Assembly: GCF_001044255.1 (NCBI RefSeq)
Contig: NZ_JYNX01000062.1
Location: forward strand, 19,866 to 83,865
From: Mycolicibacterium chubuense
GTDB taxonomy: Bacteria > Actinomycetota > Actinomycetes > Mycobacteriales > Mycobacteriaceae
Reading direction: 5' to 3'
DNA length: 64,000 nucleotides
Program-made: the position numbers and the translations under genes
Notes under the pieces: generated by a model
The model's database searches: none
Told to the model about the DNA's origin: nothing
The model's input: the letters and a program-made list of their open reading frames with translations, nothing else
Shown: positions 57,205-64,000 of the stretch, one piece after another
Numbering within the stretch: the first letter of the stretch is position 1
Layout of the letters: each line of letters starts with the position of its first letter

Positions 57205-58560
57205 GTGTCTATCGGTCGCAGAGAAACGGTCGCCGTGGCGGTCGGCGCGGTCCTGGTGGTCGCGGCGTTCGTCGTCCCCCGCCTGGATCTTGGCCCCGTC
57301 ACACCGCTGATCAACGCGACACCGGACCGGTTCCGCGACTTCGCCGACACCGCCCCGATCTTCGGCTGGTGGAACGCCCACGTGGGGCCGGGCACCGTCC
57401 CGGCCGTCGCGCTGGCACTGGCCGCCGTGCTGTGGGGACCCGCGCTCGCCCAGCGGCTGCCGTGGCGGTGGCTGCCGTGGACCGCCTGGGCGGTGTCGTG
57501 CGCGTGGGCGTTCAGCCTCGCGATGGTCGACGGCTGGCAGCGTGGCTTCGCCGGCCGGCTCACCGCCCGCCACGAGTACCTGCGTCAGGTCCCGACCATC
57601 GACGACGTCGGCGAGGCGGTGCGCACGTTCGCCGGCCGGATCCTCGACTACCAGCCTGATTCCTGGATTACCCACGTCTCGGGACACCCGCCGGGGGCGC
57701 TGCTGACGTTCGTGTGGCTGGACCGGATCGGACTCGGCGGAGGGGCGTGGGCCGGGCTGCTCTGCCTGCTGGCCGGGTCCAGTGCGGCGGCCGCGATCGT
57801 CGTCGCGGTGCGCGCGCTCGCCGACGAGGACATGGCCCGGCGGGCGGCGCCGTTCGTGGCGGTGGCGCCGACCGCGATCTGGATCGCCGTGTCCGCCGAC
57901 GGCTACTTCGCCGGTGTCGCGGCGTGGGGCATCGCGCTGCTGGCTCTCGCGGTCACGGGCACGACGCGGCTGGCGGTGGCTGCCGCGGCCGGGGCGGGGC
58001 TGCTGCTGGGCTGGGGCATCTTCCTCAACTACGGCCTGGGGCTGATGGCGCTGCCCGCGGTCGCCGTGCTGATCAGCGCACGCACCGGACGAGCCGCCCT
58101 GACCGCGCTGGTGCCCGCCGTGGTGGCCGCACTGCTGGTCGTCGGGGTGTTCGCTGTGGCCGGGTTCTGGTGGCTCGACGGCTATCACCTGGTGCAGGAG
58201 CGCTACTGGCAGGGCATCGCCAACGACCGCCCGTTCGCGTACTGGGGCTGGGCGAACTTCGGATCGGTGGTGTGCGCGATCGGGCTGGGCAGCGTGGCCG
58301 GGCTCGGCCGCGTCTTCGACCTCGCCGCGCTGCGGCGGCGCAGCGGGCTGCACCTGGTGGTGCTCGGGGCGCTGCTGGCGATCGTGGCCGCCGACCTGTC
58401 CCGGCTCAGCAAGGCCGAGACCGAACGGATCTGGCTGCCGTTCATGGTGTGGCTGGTGGCCTCGGCGGCGCTCCTGCCGCGCCGGTCACACCGCTGGTGG
58501 CTGGCCCTCAACGTCGTCGGCGCGCTGGCCGTCAACCACCTGATCCTGACGAACTGGTAG
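57205..58560 (+). CDS. Integral membrane protein (Rv0541c-type)
   Basis: 451 residues, nearly the length of Rv0541c (449). About ten to eleven transmembrane helices and a large extracytoplasmic loop after the first helix containing 'NATPDRFRDFADTAPIFGWW'. 'VSGHPPGALLTFVWLDRIGL' is a conserved loop. The fold is reminiscent of GT-C membrane mannosyl- or arabinosyltransferases (a short Asp-containing loop after helix 1), but no catalytic motif can be fixed. Convergent with the five-gene operon; its last 75 nt overlap the membrane protein gene on the other strand. Confidence 0.87.
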   Translation: MSIGRRETVAVAVGAVLVVAAFVVPRLDLGPVTPLINATPDRFRDFADTAPIFGWWNAHVGPGTVPAVALALAAVLWGPALAQRLPWRWLPWTAWAVSCAWAFSLAMVDGWQRGFAGRLTARHEYLRQVPTIDDVGEAVRTFAGRILDYQPDSWITHVSGHPPGALLTFVWLDRIGLGGGAWAGLLCLLAGSSAAAAIVVAVRALADEDMARRAAPFVAVAPTAIWIAVSADGYFAGVAAWGIALLALAVTGTTRLAVAAAAGAGLLLGWGIFLNYGLGLMALPAVAVLISARTGRAALTALVPAVVAALLVVGVFAVAGFWWLDGYHLVQERYWQGIANDRPFAYWGWANFGSVVCAIGLGSVAGLGRVFDLAALRRRSGLHLVVLGALLAIVAADLSRLSKAETERIWLPFMVWLVASAALLPRRSHRWWLALNVVGALAVNHLILTNW

Positions 58561-58953
58561 CCGCCGCGCCACGAGCAGGTACACCGGGACGCACACCCAG
58601 ACCACCGCGAGCGCGATCCACAGCCCCGCCACGTAGTCACGGTCGAGCACCGTGAGGTTGTCGGGCCGCGCGCCCGGCTTGTCGTAGACCGGGATCGCCA
58701 GCAGGGCCAGCACCACACTGCACAGCGCCGCCACCGCCACCGGTGTCCGCCACGCGGCCGGCACCAGCCGTCGCCCGGCGAAACCCAGTGCCGCGCACAG
58801 TGGCGCGAACACGAAGTCGTGCAGGATGACCGCGGCCGCCGCCCACACCGCGATCCGCACCAGCACCACCGGTGGTTGGTCGAGCAGCAGCACCGCGCCG
58901 TATGCACCGACCGCGAGCCCGGCCACCACCAGGGCGATCCTCAGGATCTTCAC
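58486..58953 (-). CDS. Membrane protein of unknown function
   Basis: 155 residues with four transmembrane helices (about 5-25, 30-50, 70-90 and 105-125). Final gene of a five-gene coupled operon; GTG overlaps the oxidoreductase stop as GTGA. It ends inside the convergent Rv0541c-type gene. The C-terminal 25 residues are hydrophilic and overlap an opposing coding frame, so that tail may be poorly conserved. Function unknown; perhaps a membrane anchor or electron-transfer partner for the oxidoreductase. Confidence 0.72.
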   Translation of the reverse strand: MKILRIALVVAGLAVGAYGAVLLLDQPPVVLVRIAVWAAAAVILHDFVFAPLCAALGFAGRRLVPAAWRTPVAVAALCSVVLALLAIPVYDKPGARPDNLTVLDRDYVAGLWIALAVVWVCVPVYLLVARRLPVRQDQVVDGQRADDVEGQPPAV

Positions 58954-60056
58954 GGCACCACCTCGATCCGGGTCAGCCATTTCGTCTGCAGCACACCGGG
59001 TCTGGTCGGAGCGATGAGTCGGCACGGATAGCCGTGATCGAGGTTCAGTGTCTCACCGTTGATCTTCAGGGCGATCAGCGTCATGTCATCACGGGCGTGC
59101 CGGGCGGGCAGCACGGTCCGCGAGTACGGACCCGGTCCCTCCAGCGAGATCATCCGCACGTCCGAGTCCGGCGACGCCCCCACCTCGGCGATGAGTTGAG
59201 ACAGGGTCACCCCGGTCCACGCGGCCTCGGCGCTCCACCCCTCCACGCATGCGATCGGCAACCGGTGGGTGCTCTGCGGCATCGCGGCGAGCTCGGCGAG
59301 CGTGAACGACGTGCTGCGCTCGCCGTTGGTCACCGTGAGCCGGTACTCCGGCGACCGGGCCGCGGCCACCACGCCCGCGGCCACCGCCGACCGGTTCACC
59401 GGAATGCCTTGCGGCCCCGTGCCCGAACGCGGGGCAAGCACCGAGACGCGACGCAGCAGCGGGATCGTCTGGCCGGCGGTGACGACGGTGGCGACCGCCA
59501 CCGACAGCCATGTCCCGATCAGCACGGTGCGGCGAGTCGGGCCGCCCTGCGGGACATGCGACCCGTCGTCGAGCGGCTCCCCGAGAGCACGCCTGATTAC
59601 GGGCAGCTTCACCCCGATGTGCACGATCACCGCGCCGATGGCCACATAGGCGGCCGCGTAATGCGCTGTGGTGAAGAAGAACCCGAACACGTACCACTGC
59701 GCGGTGTTGAGCAGCCCGGTACTCAGCTGGAAGATCATCGAGGCGACCAGCACCAGAATCGAGATCCGCTCGAGCGCGCGGACCGGACCCCCGAGCAGCG
59801 GACGCTCGAACAGCTTCGGCCAGACCGACCACAGTTTGACCACGAGCAGCGGAATCGCGGCGATGCCGCTGATGACATGCAGGCCCTGCGTGAACCGGTA
59901 CAGCCACACGGGCCGGGTCGGCCACCAGAACCACGGCTGTGGATGCTGGATCAGATGACTGATCAGCCCTGTGGCGAAACAGATTGCGATCGCGACGCCG
60001 AGCGCCATGCCGACGCGGGCGGTGACAGCCGTCCCGCGCAGATACAGGGTGGGCAT
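58950..60056 (-). CDS. Molybdopterin-dependent oxidoreductase with membrane domain
   Basis: 368 residues. N-terminal half has four or five transmembrane helices with 'HLIQHPQPWFWWPTRPVWLY' and a cytochrome b561-like arrangement (His in 'QGLHVISGIAAIP', 'FFFTTAHYAAAYVAIGAVIV'). The C-terminal half is a sulfite-oxidase-type Mo domain: 'HRLPIACVEGWSAEAAWTGV' contains the Cys expected to bind Mo; 'YPCRLIAPTRPGVLQTKWLT' is the family end. A fusion of b-type membrane anchor and Mo-cofactor catalytic domain, probably facing the cell surface. Substrate unknown. Coupled to the methyltransferase upstream (4 nt gap) and the membrane protein (GTGA). Confidence 0.85.
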   Translation of the reverse strand: MPTLYLRGTAVTARVGMALGVAIAICFATGLISHLIQHPQPWFWWPTRPVWLYRFTQGLHVISGIAAIPLLVVKLWSVWPKLFERPLLGGPVRALERISILVLVASMIFQLSTGLLNTAQWYVFGFFFTTAHYAAAYVAIGAVIVHIGVKLPVIRRALGEPLDDGSHVPQGGPTRRTVLIGTWLSVAVATVVTAGQTIPLLRRVSVLAPRSGTGPQGIPVNRSAVAAGVVAAARSPEYRLTVTNGERSTSFTLAELAAMPQSTHRLPIACVEGWSAEAAWTGVTLSQLIAEVGASPDSDVRMISLEGPGPYSRTVLPARHARDDMTLIALKINGETLNLDHGYPCRLIAPTRPGVLQTKWLTRIEVVP

Positions 60057-60060
60057 GTCG

Positions 60061-60690
60061 TCACGCCGCGGCGAGGCTGGCGACGACCCGGTCGCCGATG
60101 CGGCGGATGCCCGCGACCGACAACCCCACCTCGGCGGCCAGCGCCGCCACGCAGTCGATGCCGACCGACGCCCAGCGGAACCACGGGCCGATGGTGCTGG
60201 CCGATTCCAGCCGCACCCAGCCGACGTCGACTCCCGCTGTGTCGGAATCGAATTCGGCGACGCACTGACCGCCGCTGCGCAGCAGCTCGGCGGCGCGGCG
60301 CAGCACCTTGACCGGGTCACCGCCGAGGCCGACGTTGCCGTCGGCCAGCAGCACGGTCTGCCAGCGCCCGGTGCCTGGCAACGGTTCGAACAGGTCACGG
60401 TGCAGTGCCGGCGCACCGCTGCTGCGGGCCAATCGCACCGCCGTCTCCGACAGGTCCACCCCCAGCGCCGGTACCCCGCGCTGCACCAGATGGGCCACCA
60501 GCCGGCCCGGGCCGCAACCGAGGTCGATCGTCGGGCCTTCACACATCTCGACGACGGTGTGGTCGAAGCGCTCGTCGGCGTGCCGGCCGCCCAGCCAGCT
60601 GTGCACCGGCAACTTGCTCACCCGCCCGTCGTCGCGGCGCACCCAACATCGTTCGCCGTCCAGGGCGCGGTCGTAGAGCTGTCCGAACAT
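60061..60690 (-). CDS. Class I SAM-dependent methyltransferase, paralog 2
   Basis: 209 residues. SAM motif 'IDLGCGPGRLVAHLVQRGVP', then 'ALGVDLSETAVRLARSSGAP', '[20 protein letters not shown]' and 'LLRSGGQCVAEFDSDTAG'. Strong paralog of the methyltransferase at 17477-18103. The ATG overlaps the DUF2064 stop by 1 nt (TGATG). The start 'MFGQLYDRALDGERCWVRRD' is identical in style to the paralog ('[20 protein letters not shown]'). Substrate unknown; the context suggests modification of a sugar or lipid product. Confidence 0.87.
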   Translation of the reverse strand: MFGQLYDRALDGERCWVRRDDGRVSKLPVHSWLGGRHADERFDHTVVEMCEGPTIDLGCGPGRLVAHLVQRGVPALGVDLSETAVRLARSSGAPALHRDLFEPLPGTGRWQTVLLADGNVGLGGDPVKVLRRAAELLRSGGQCVAEFDSDTAGVDVGWVRLESASTIGPWFRWASVGIDCVAALAAEVGLSVAGIRRIGDRVVASLAAA

Positions 60691-61355
60691 CAGGCCTCCA
60701 CCGTCGCAGTGATCCGGCTGAATCGTGAGCCGGCCGGGCAGGCGCGACGCACCACGTCGACGTCGTCGATCGTGTCGACGTCGGCGAGCTGCGCGACCAG
60801 TCCCACCGACAGTCCGGTGTGCTGCAGCGCCGACAGCGTTACAGCGCCGGTGTCGGGCGCCGACATCGGCACATCGCGCAGACAGTCGGCGCGCGCCGCG
60901 TCGCGCACCCCGAGCACCCACCATCCGCCGTCACACGCCATGCCGAGTACGGCCTCGTGCTCGGCGAGGCCACGCACACAGTCCGCCAGCAGCTCGGGGG
61001 TCACCTGCGGGGTGTCCATCCCGATCTGCACGACCGCCGCCCCGTCGCTCGCGGCCGCCGCGTCGAGGTGCGCGTTGGCGAGCCGGTCGGCGAACCCGTC
61101 GCCCCGCTGACCGACCACGACGAAGTCGTCGAGGCGGGCCCGGATCTCGGCCGAACGGGCGGCGGCAGCGAGGTCTCCGGTCATCGCGACGACCCGCGTC
61201 TGGGCGGGCGTCGCCGCCACGGCGTCGAGGGTGTCGAGCAGCGCGGCGGCGGCGATGTCGGCGGCCACCGCGTCGCCGAGCGTCGCCGCGAGCCGCGTCT
61301 TCGCCAGCCCGGGCACCGGTGCCTTGGCCACGACCAGTAGGCAGGTTCCCGTCAC
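60690..61355 (-). CDS. DUF2064 glycosyltransferase-like protein (Rv0540-type)
   Basis: 221 residues. DUF2064/TIGR04282 ('transferase 1') pattern: 'LLVVAKAPVPGLAKTRLAAT', 'VQIGMDTPQVTPELLADCVR' and 'LGMACDGGWWVLGVRDAARA'. These are NTP-transferase-like GT-A folds, typically paired with a GT2. Here the GT2 (Rv0539-type) overlaps it by GTGA. In H37Rv these are Rv0539 and Rv0540. The extra methyltransferase and Mo-oxidoreductase downstream extend the pathway. Confidence 0.88.
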   Translation of the reverse strand: MTGTCLLVVAKAPVPGLAKTRLAATLGDAVAADIAAAALLDTLDAVAATPAQTRVVAMTGDLAAAARSAEIRARLDDFVVVGQRGDGFADRLANAHLDAAAASDGAAVVQIGMDTPQVTPELLADCVRGLAEHEAVLGMACDGGWWVLGVRDAARADCLRDVPMSAPDTGAVTLSALQHTGLSVGLVAQLADVDTIDDVDVVRRACPAGSRFSRITATVEA

Positions 61356-62008
61356 GAGATGGCCTTCCAGAAGTCCAGGGCCGCGGTGGCGCTGCCACGC
61401 ACCGAGCCGCTCACCTTCGACGTGCCGCCGGTGCGCGGGCCGTAGGCGACATCGCGTTCGGTCACCGTCCAGCCCGCCTGCGCGGCTCGCACCAGCAGCT
61501 CCAGCGGGTAGCCCGAGCGGCGGTCGGTGACGCCGAGCGCCAGCACCGCGTCGCGGCGGGCCACCCGCATCGGGGCGATGTCGTGGACCTGCAGGCCGTA
61601 GCGGGTGCGCAGCCGCCAGCACACCGCCGCCGTACCGAGGCGGGCGTGCCACGGCCAGGTCAGACCGGGTGTGGCACGCCGGCGTCCGATCGCCATGTCG
61701 GCGCCGCGCTCGACGTCCTCGACCAGGGCCGGCAGCTCCTGCGGGTCCAGCGACCCGTCGCCGTCGAGCACCGCGACGATCGGCGTCGACGCCGCCACCA
61801 CACCGGCGTGCACCGCCGCCCCGTAGCCGGGGGTCGTCTCGGCGACCACGTCGGCGCCGCAACGGCGCGCCACCAGCGCGGTCGCGTCGGTGCTGTTGTT
61901 GTCCACCACCAATGCCCTGTACCCCGCGGGCACGGCGGCCAGAACGCCCGGCAAAGACTCGGCCTCGTTGAGGCACGGCAGGACCACCGTGACGGGACAG
62001 TCGGGCAT
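61352..62008 (-). CDS. GT2 glycosyltransferase (Rv0539-type)
   Basis: 218 residues. 'PVTVVLPCLNEAESLPGVLA', 'ALVVDNNSTDATALVARRCG', 'IVAVLDGDGSLDPQELPALV' (DxD), and 'VHDIAPMRVARRDAVLALGV'. Related to dolichyl-phosphate-sugar synthases; Rv0539 is annotated that way. No membrane helix. ATG 62008 is preferred over the in-frame TTG 9 nt upstream. First gene of the five-gene unit; the response regulator is divergent, 100 bp away. Confidence 0.9.
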   Translation of the reverse strand: MPDCPVTVVLPCLNEAESLPGVLAAVPAGYRALVVDNNSTDATALVARRCGADVVAETTPGYGAAVHAGVVAASTPIVAVLDGDGSLDPQELPALVEDVERGADMAIGRRRATPGLTWPWHARLGTAAVCWRLRTRYGLQVHDIAPMRVARRDAVLALGVTDRRSGYPLELLVRAAQAGWTVTERDVAYGPRTGGTSKVSGSVRGSATAALDFWKAIS

Positions 62009-62108
62009 AGACCGCAACGCTAGGCCAGGCGTGCGAAGGACGCGAGCGGCAAGCCTGACAATTCGATGACATAGCTGCAGGTAGCAGCATTGTAGGGCTA
62101 GCCTCTGT

Positions 62109-62864
62109 GTGGTGACCCGCGTGCTGATCGCCGATGACGATGACGTCGTCCGCGACGTCGTCCGGCGCTATCTCGAGCGCGACGGACTCGTCGTGTCCAC
62201 CGCACATGACGGCACCGAAGCGTTGCGACTCCTGGGTTCCCAGCGCATCGACGTCGCGGTGCTGGACGTGATGATGCCCGGCCCCGACGGCCTCTCCCTG
62301 TGCCGCAGCCTGCGCAAACGCGGCGGTTACGCGGTACCGGTGATCCTGCTGACCGCCCTGGGCGAAGAGGACGACCGCATCGCCGGACTGGAAGCCGGCG
62401 CCGACGACTACCTGACCAAACCGTTCAGCCCCCGCGAACTCGCACTGCGGGTGCGCTCGGTGCTGCGCCGCGCCCCGTCGCCGACCGGCGTGATGCCGAT
62501 GGACCTGCGATCGGGCGATCTGATGATCTCGACAGCGTCGCGCACGGTCACGCTGGCGGGCCGGCCGGTCAGCCTCACCAACCGCGAGTTCGATCTGCTG
62601 CTGTTCTTCCTCACCCACACCGACACCGTGTTCACCCGCGAGGACCTGCTCAAGCAGGTCTGGCACTGGGACTTCGGCGACCTGTCGACGGTGACGGTGC
62701 ACGTCAAGCGCCTGCGGTCGAAGCTCGGCGACCGCCACCGGGTGCAGACGGTGTGGGGCCGCGGCTACATGTGGACCTCCGACGCGTCCGCCGATACGAG
62801 GGCCGACGCTTCCGCAGAACCGAAGCCCGAACCGACCTCCGGACGGCCGGATGCCGACGACTGA
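62109..62864 (+). CDS. OmpR-family response regulator
   Basis: 251 residues. Receiver domain with the acidic pocket 'VLIADDDDVV', phosphoacceptor Asp53 in 'AVLDVMMPGPDG' and Lys104 in 'DYLTKPFSPRE'; DNA-binding winged helix ('SLTNREFDLLLFFLTHTDTV', 'TVHVKRLRSKLGDRHRVQTV', 'GRGYMW'). Acidic and Pro-rich C-terminal tail of about 30 residues. The start is one of three clustered GTG codons (62107, 62109 or 62112). Its stop overlaps the histidine kinase by 14 nt. The regulon is unknown. The promoter region has a possible GCTGC...GCAGC dyad. Confidence 0.94.
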   Translation: MVTRVLIADDDDVVRDVVRRYLERDGLVVSTAHDGTEALRLLGSQRIDVAVLDVMMPGPDGLSLCRSLRKRGGYAVPVILLTALGEEDDRIAGLEAGADDYLTKPFSPRELALRVRSVLRRAPSPTGVMPMDLRSGDLMISTASRTVTLAGRPVSLTNREFDLLLFFLTHTDTVFTREDLLKQVWHWDFGDLSTVTVHVKRLRSKLGDRHRVQTVWGRGYMWTSDASADTRADASAEPKPEPTSGRPDADD

Positions 62865-63870
62865 CTTCTGGGAGACCGTCGGCTGGGCTCTGGCCTGCTC
62901 GGTACCCGTGGTGCTGGTCGGCGCGGCGGTGATCCGGCTGGCGCGGACGTGGTCGCTCGCGGTCAGCATGGTCGCGCTGGTGCTGATTCCCGTGCTCGCG
63001 ACCCTGGCCGGGGTCATCGGGGCCAGCGGGTTCATGATCACGCCGGCGAGCATCGCGGTGGTGTTGGCGGTCGTCTCGGTGGTGACGATCCCCGCCGCGG
63101 TGATGCTGGGCCGCTACCAGGCGCGGCGCACGGTGTGGGAGGCCGAGATCCGCGACTCCGAGCGGGCCGCCGAGCAGTCACGGCGCCGGCTGGTCGCGTT
63201 CGTCAGCCATGACCTGCGCACGCCGCTGGCCGGCATCCGCGCTGTGTCAGAGGCGATCGCCGACGGTGTGGTGCCCGACGACGAGGTGCGGGTGCACGCC
63301 AAGCACATCGAGCACGAGTCGGTGCGCCTGTCGGAGATGGTCGACGACCTGTTCGAGATGTCGAAGATCAACGCGGGCGCGCTGACACCGTCGTTCGACA
63401 AGGTGGCGCTCGACGAGGTGGTCGACGACGTGCTGGCCGCGCACCGGATCGCCGCCGAACGCGCCGGGGTGCAGCTGGAGGCGAACCTGCCCGAGGAGCC
63501 GGTGCGGGTGGTGGGCAGCGACCGCGCGCTGGTGCGGGTGCTGTCGAACCTGGTGGCCAACGCGATCGCGCACACGCCCGAGGGCGGCAGGGTCGAGCTG
63601 GCCTTGGGCGCCGACGAGAACAGCGCGTGGGCCCGGGTGGACGACACCGGCGTGGGCATCGACGAGGCCGACCTGCCGCGTGTGTTCGACGTGGCCTATC
63701 GGGGATCGAACAGCCGTGTGCCGCGGGCGGATTCGTCGCTGCCGAGCGGGTCGGGGCTGGGGCTGGCGATCGCGGCCGGCCTGGTGCAGGCGCACCGCGG
63801 CACGCTGTCGGCGCACAATCTGCCGACGGGCGCCCGCTTCGAGGTGCGCCTCCCGCTGGCCAGCGACTGA
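62851..63870 (+). CDS. Two-component sensor histidine kinase
   Basis: 339 residues. Two or three transmembrane helices in residues 8-88 with no large periplasmic domain, so it probably senses a membrane or intracellular signal. HisKA: His120 in 'AFVSHDLRTPLAGIRAVSEA'; HATPase: N box 'LVRVLSNLVANAIAHTP', G1 'ARVDDTGVGIDEADLPRVFD', G2 'GSGLGLAIAAGLVQAHRG'. Overlaps the response regulator gene by 14 nt, so they form one pair. The partner identity in H37Rv is not assigned. Confidence 0.95.
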   Translation: MPTTDFWETVGWALACSVPVVLVGAAVIRLARTWSLAVSMVALVLIPVLATLAGVIGASGFMITPASIAVVLAVVSVVTIPAAVMLGRYQARRTVWEAEIRDSERAAEQSRRRLVAFVSHDLRTPLAGIRAVSEAIADGVVPDDEVRVHAKHIEHESVRLSEMVDDLFEMSKINAGALTPSFDKVALDEVVDDVLAAHRIAAERAGVQLEANLPEEPVRVVGSDRALVRVLSNLVANAIAHTPEGGRVELALGADENSAWARVDDTGVGIDEADLPRVFDVAYRGSNSRVPRADSSLPSGSGLGLAIAAGLVQAHRGTLSAHNLPTGARFEVRLPLASD

Positions 63871-64000
63871 ATTGTTCTGTCGCGGAATAGCATTCCGGGT
63901 CGCTGCGAGCGCGGCGGATTCATACGGTCACTGCAACATCCGGTGTTCTGGGGGGTTGCTGAGTGGGCAGTGGGCGGCGGTTCGGGTCTGAGGTTCGGCG

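Noticed and set aside
63871-64000. A gene start at the right edge
   Set aside because: The final 130 nt contain no convincing start with a ribosome-binding site, so nothing is called.

Overview
The window is a high-GC actinobacterial chromosome segment, almost certainly from a fast-growing Mycobacterium (Mycolicibacterium). It has many GTG starts, very tight gene packing and mycobacterial families throughout: MgtA-type mannosyltransferase, MenJ, DUF3349, DUF3159, a Ddn-type F420 reductase, and a DUF1023 hydrolase with a WXG100-like N-terminus. As I recall the M. tuberculosis H37Rv map, the conserved genes run in descending order through Rv0566c-Rv0539 (YajQ, gpsA, htpX, grcC1, menJ, menG, mgtA, menD, bpoC, menC, fadD8, menB, pitA, menE, Rv0541c, Rv0540, Rv0539). 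Accessory genes are inserted between these blocks.

Layout. 1-5.5 kb: partial ABC exporter, unknown membrane protein, XRE regulator with aldo/keto reductase, DUF4331 protein, an AT-richer gap, and a flavin split-barrel protein. 5.6-13 kb: tRNA-Tyr with terminator, YajQ, lipoprotein, DUF1023 hydrolase, gpsA, two paralogous secreted proteins, htpX and a polyprenyl diphosphate synthase. 13-27 kb: menaquinone region (menJ, menG, menD, bpoC-like, menC) mixed with mgtA, two methyltransferases, an esterase, a thioredoxin-like lipoprotein and a DJ-1/GlxA pair. It ends at an apparent deletion scar. 27-35.6 kb: two YCII (DGPF-type)/ECF42 sigma modules, a SOUL protein, two acyl-CoA synthetases and a secreted protein. 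35.6-38.6 kb: a four-gene overlapping operon (glycosyltransferase, acyl-CoA dehydrogenase-like, PIG-L deacetylase, NodS-like methyltransferase) of unknown product. 38.7-41.7 kb: HAD phosphatase, Ddn-like reductase, menB and an SDR. 41.8-47.5 kb: a MerR regulator between two S9 peptidases that share the same upstream element, plus a DUF3159 protein. 47.5-53 kb: acyl-CoA synthetase, glyoxalase-fold protein, DUF3349 paralogs around pitA, and menE. 53-57 kb: an Asp23/Gls24 envelope-stress operon ending in a phospholipase-D-type enzyme and CsbD. 57-64 kb: membrane protein, a five-gene coupled operon (GT2, DUF2064, methyltransferase, molybdopterin oxidoreductase, membrane protein) and an OmpR-type two-component system.

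How it fits together. menD, menC, menE, menB, menG and menJ give most of menaquinone synthesis and beta-reduction, and the polyprenyl synthase probably supplies the side chain. The most notable regulatory signals are: a near-identical element exactly 39 bp upstream of both S9 peptidase starts; ECF42-like promoters before both YCII genes; a perfect KstR-type palindrome at fadD8; and an 11-bp direct-repeat Pho box between pitA and the DUF3349/menE pair. Three families of dispersed palindromes sit at gene boundaries. Convergent genes often end in palindromic shared stops (CTAG four times, TGAGTCA twice). Family assignments come from reading the translations; no database search was possible.
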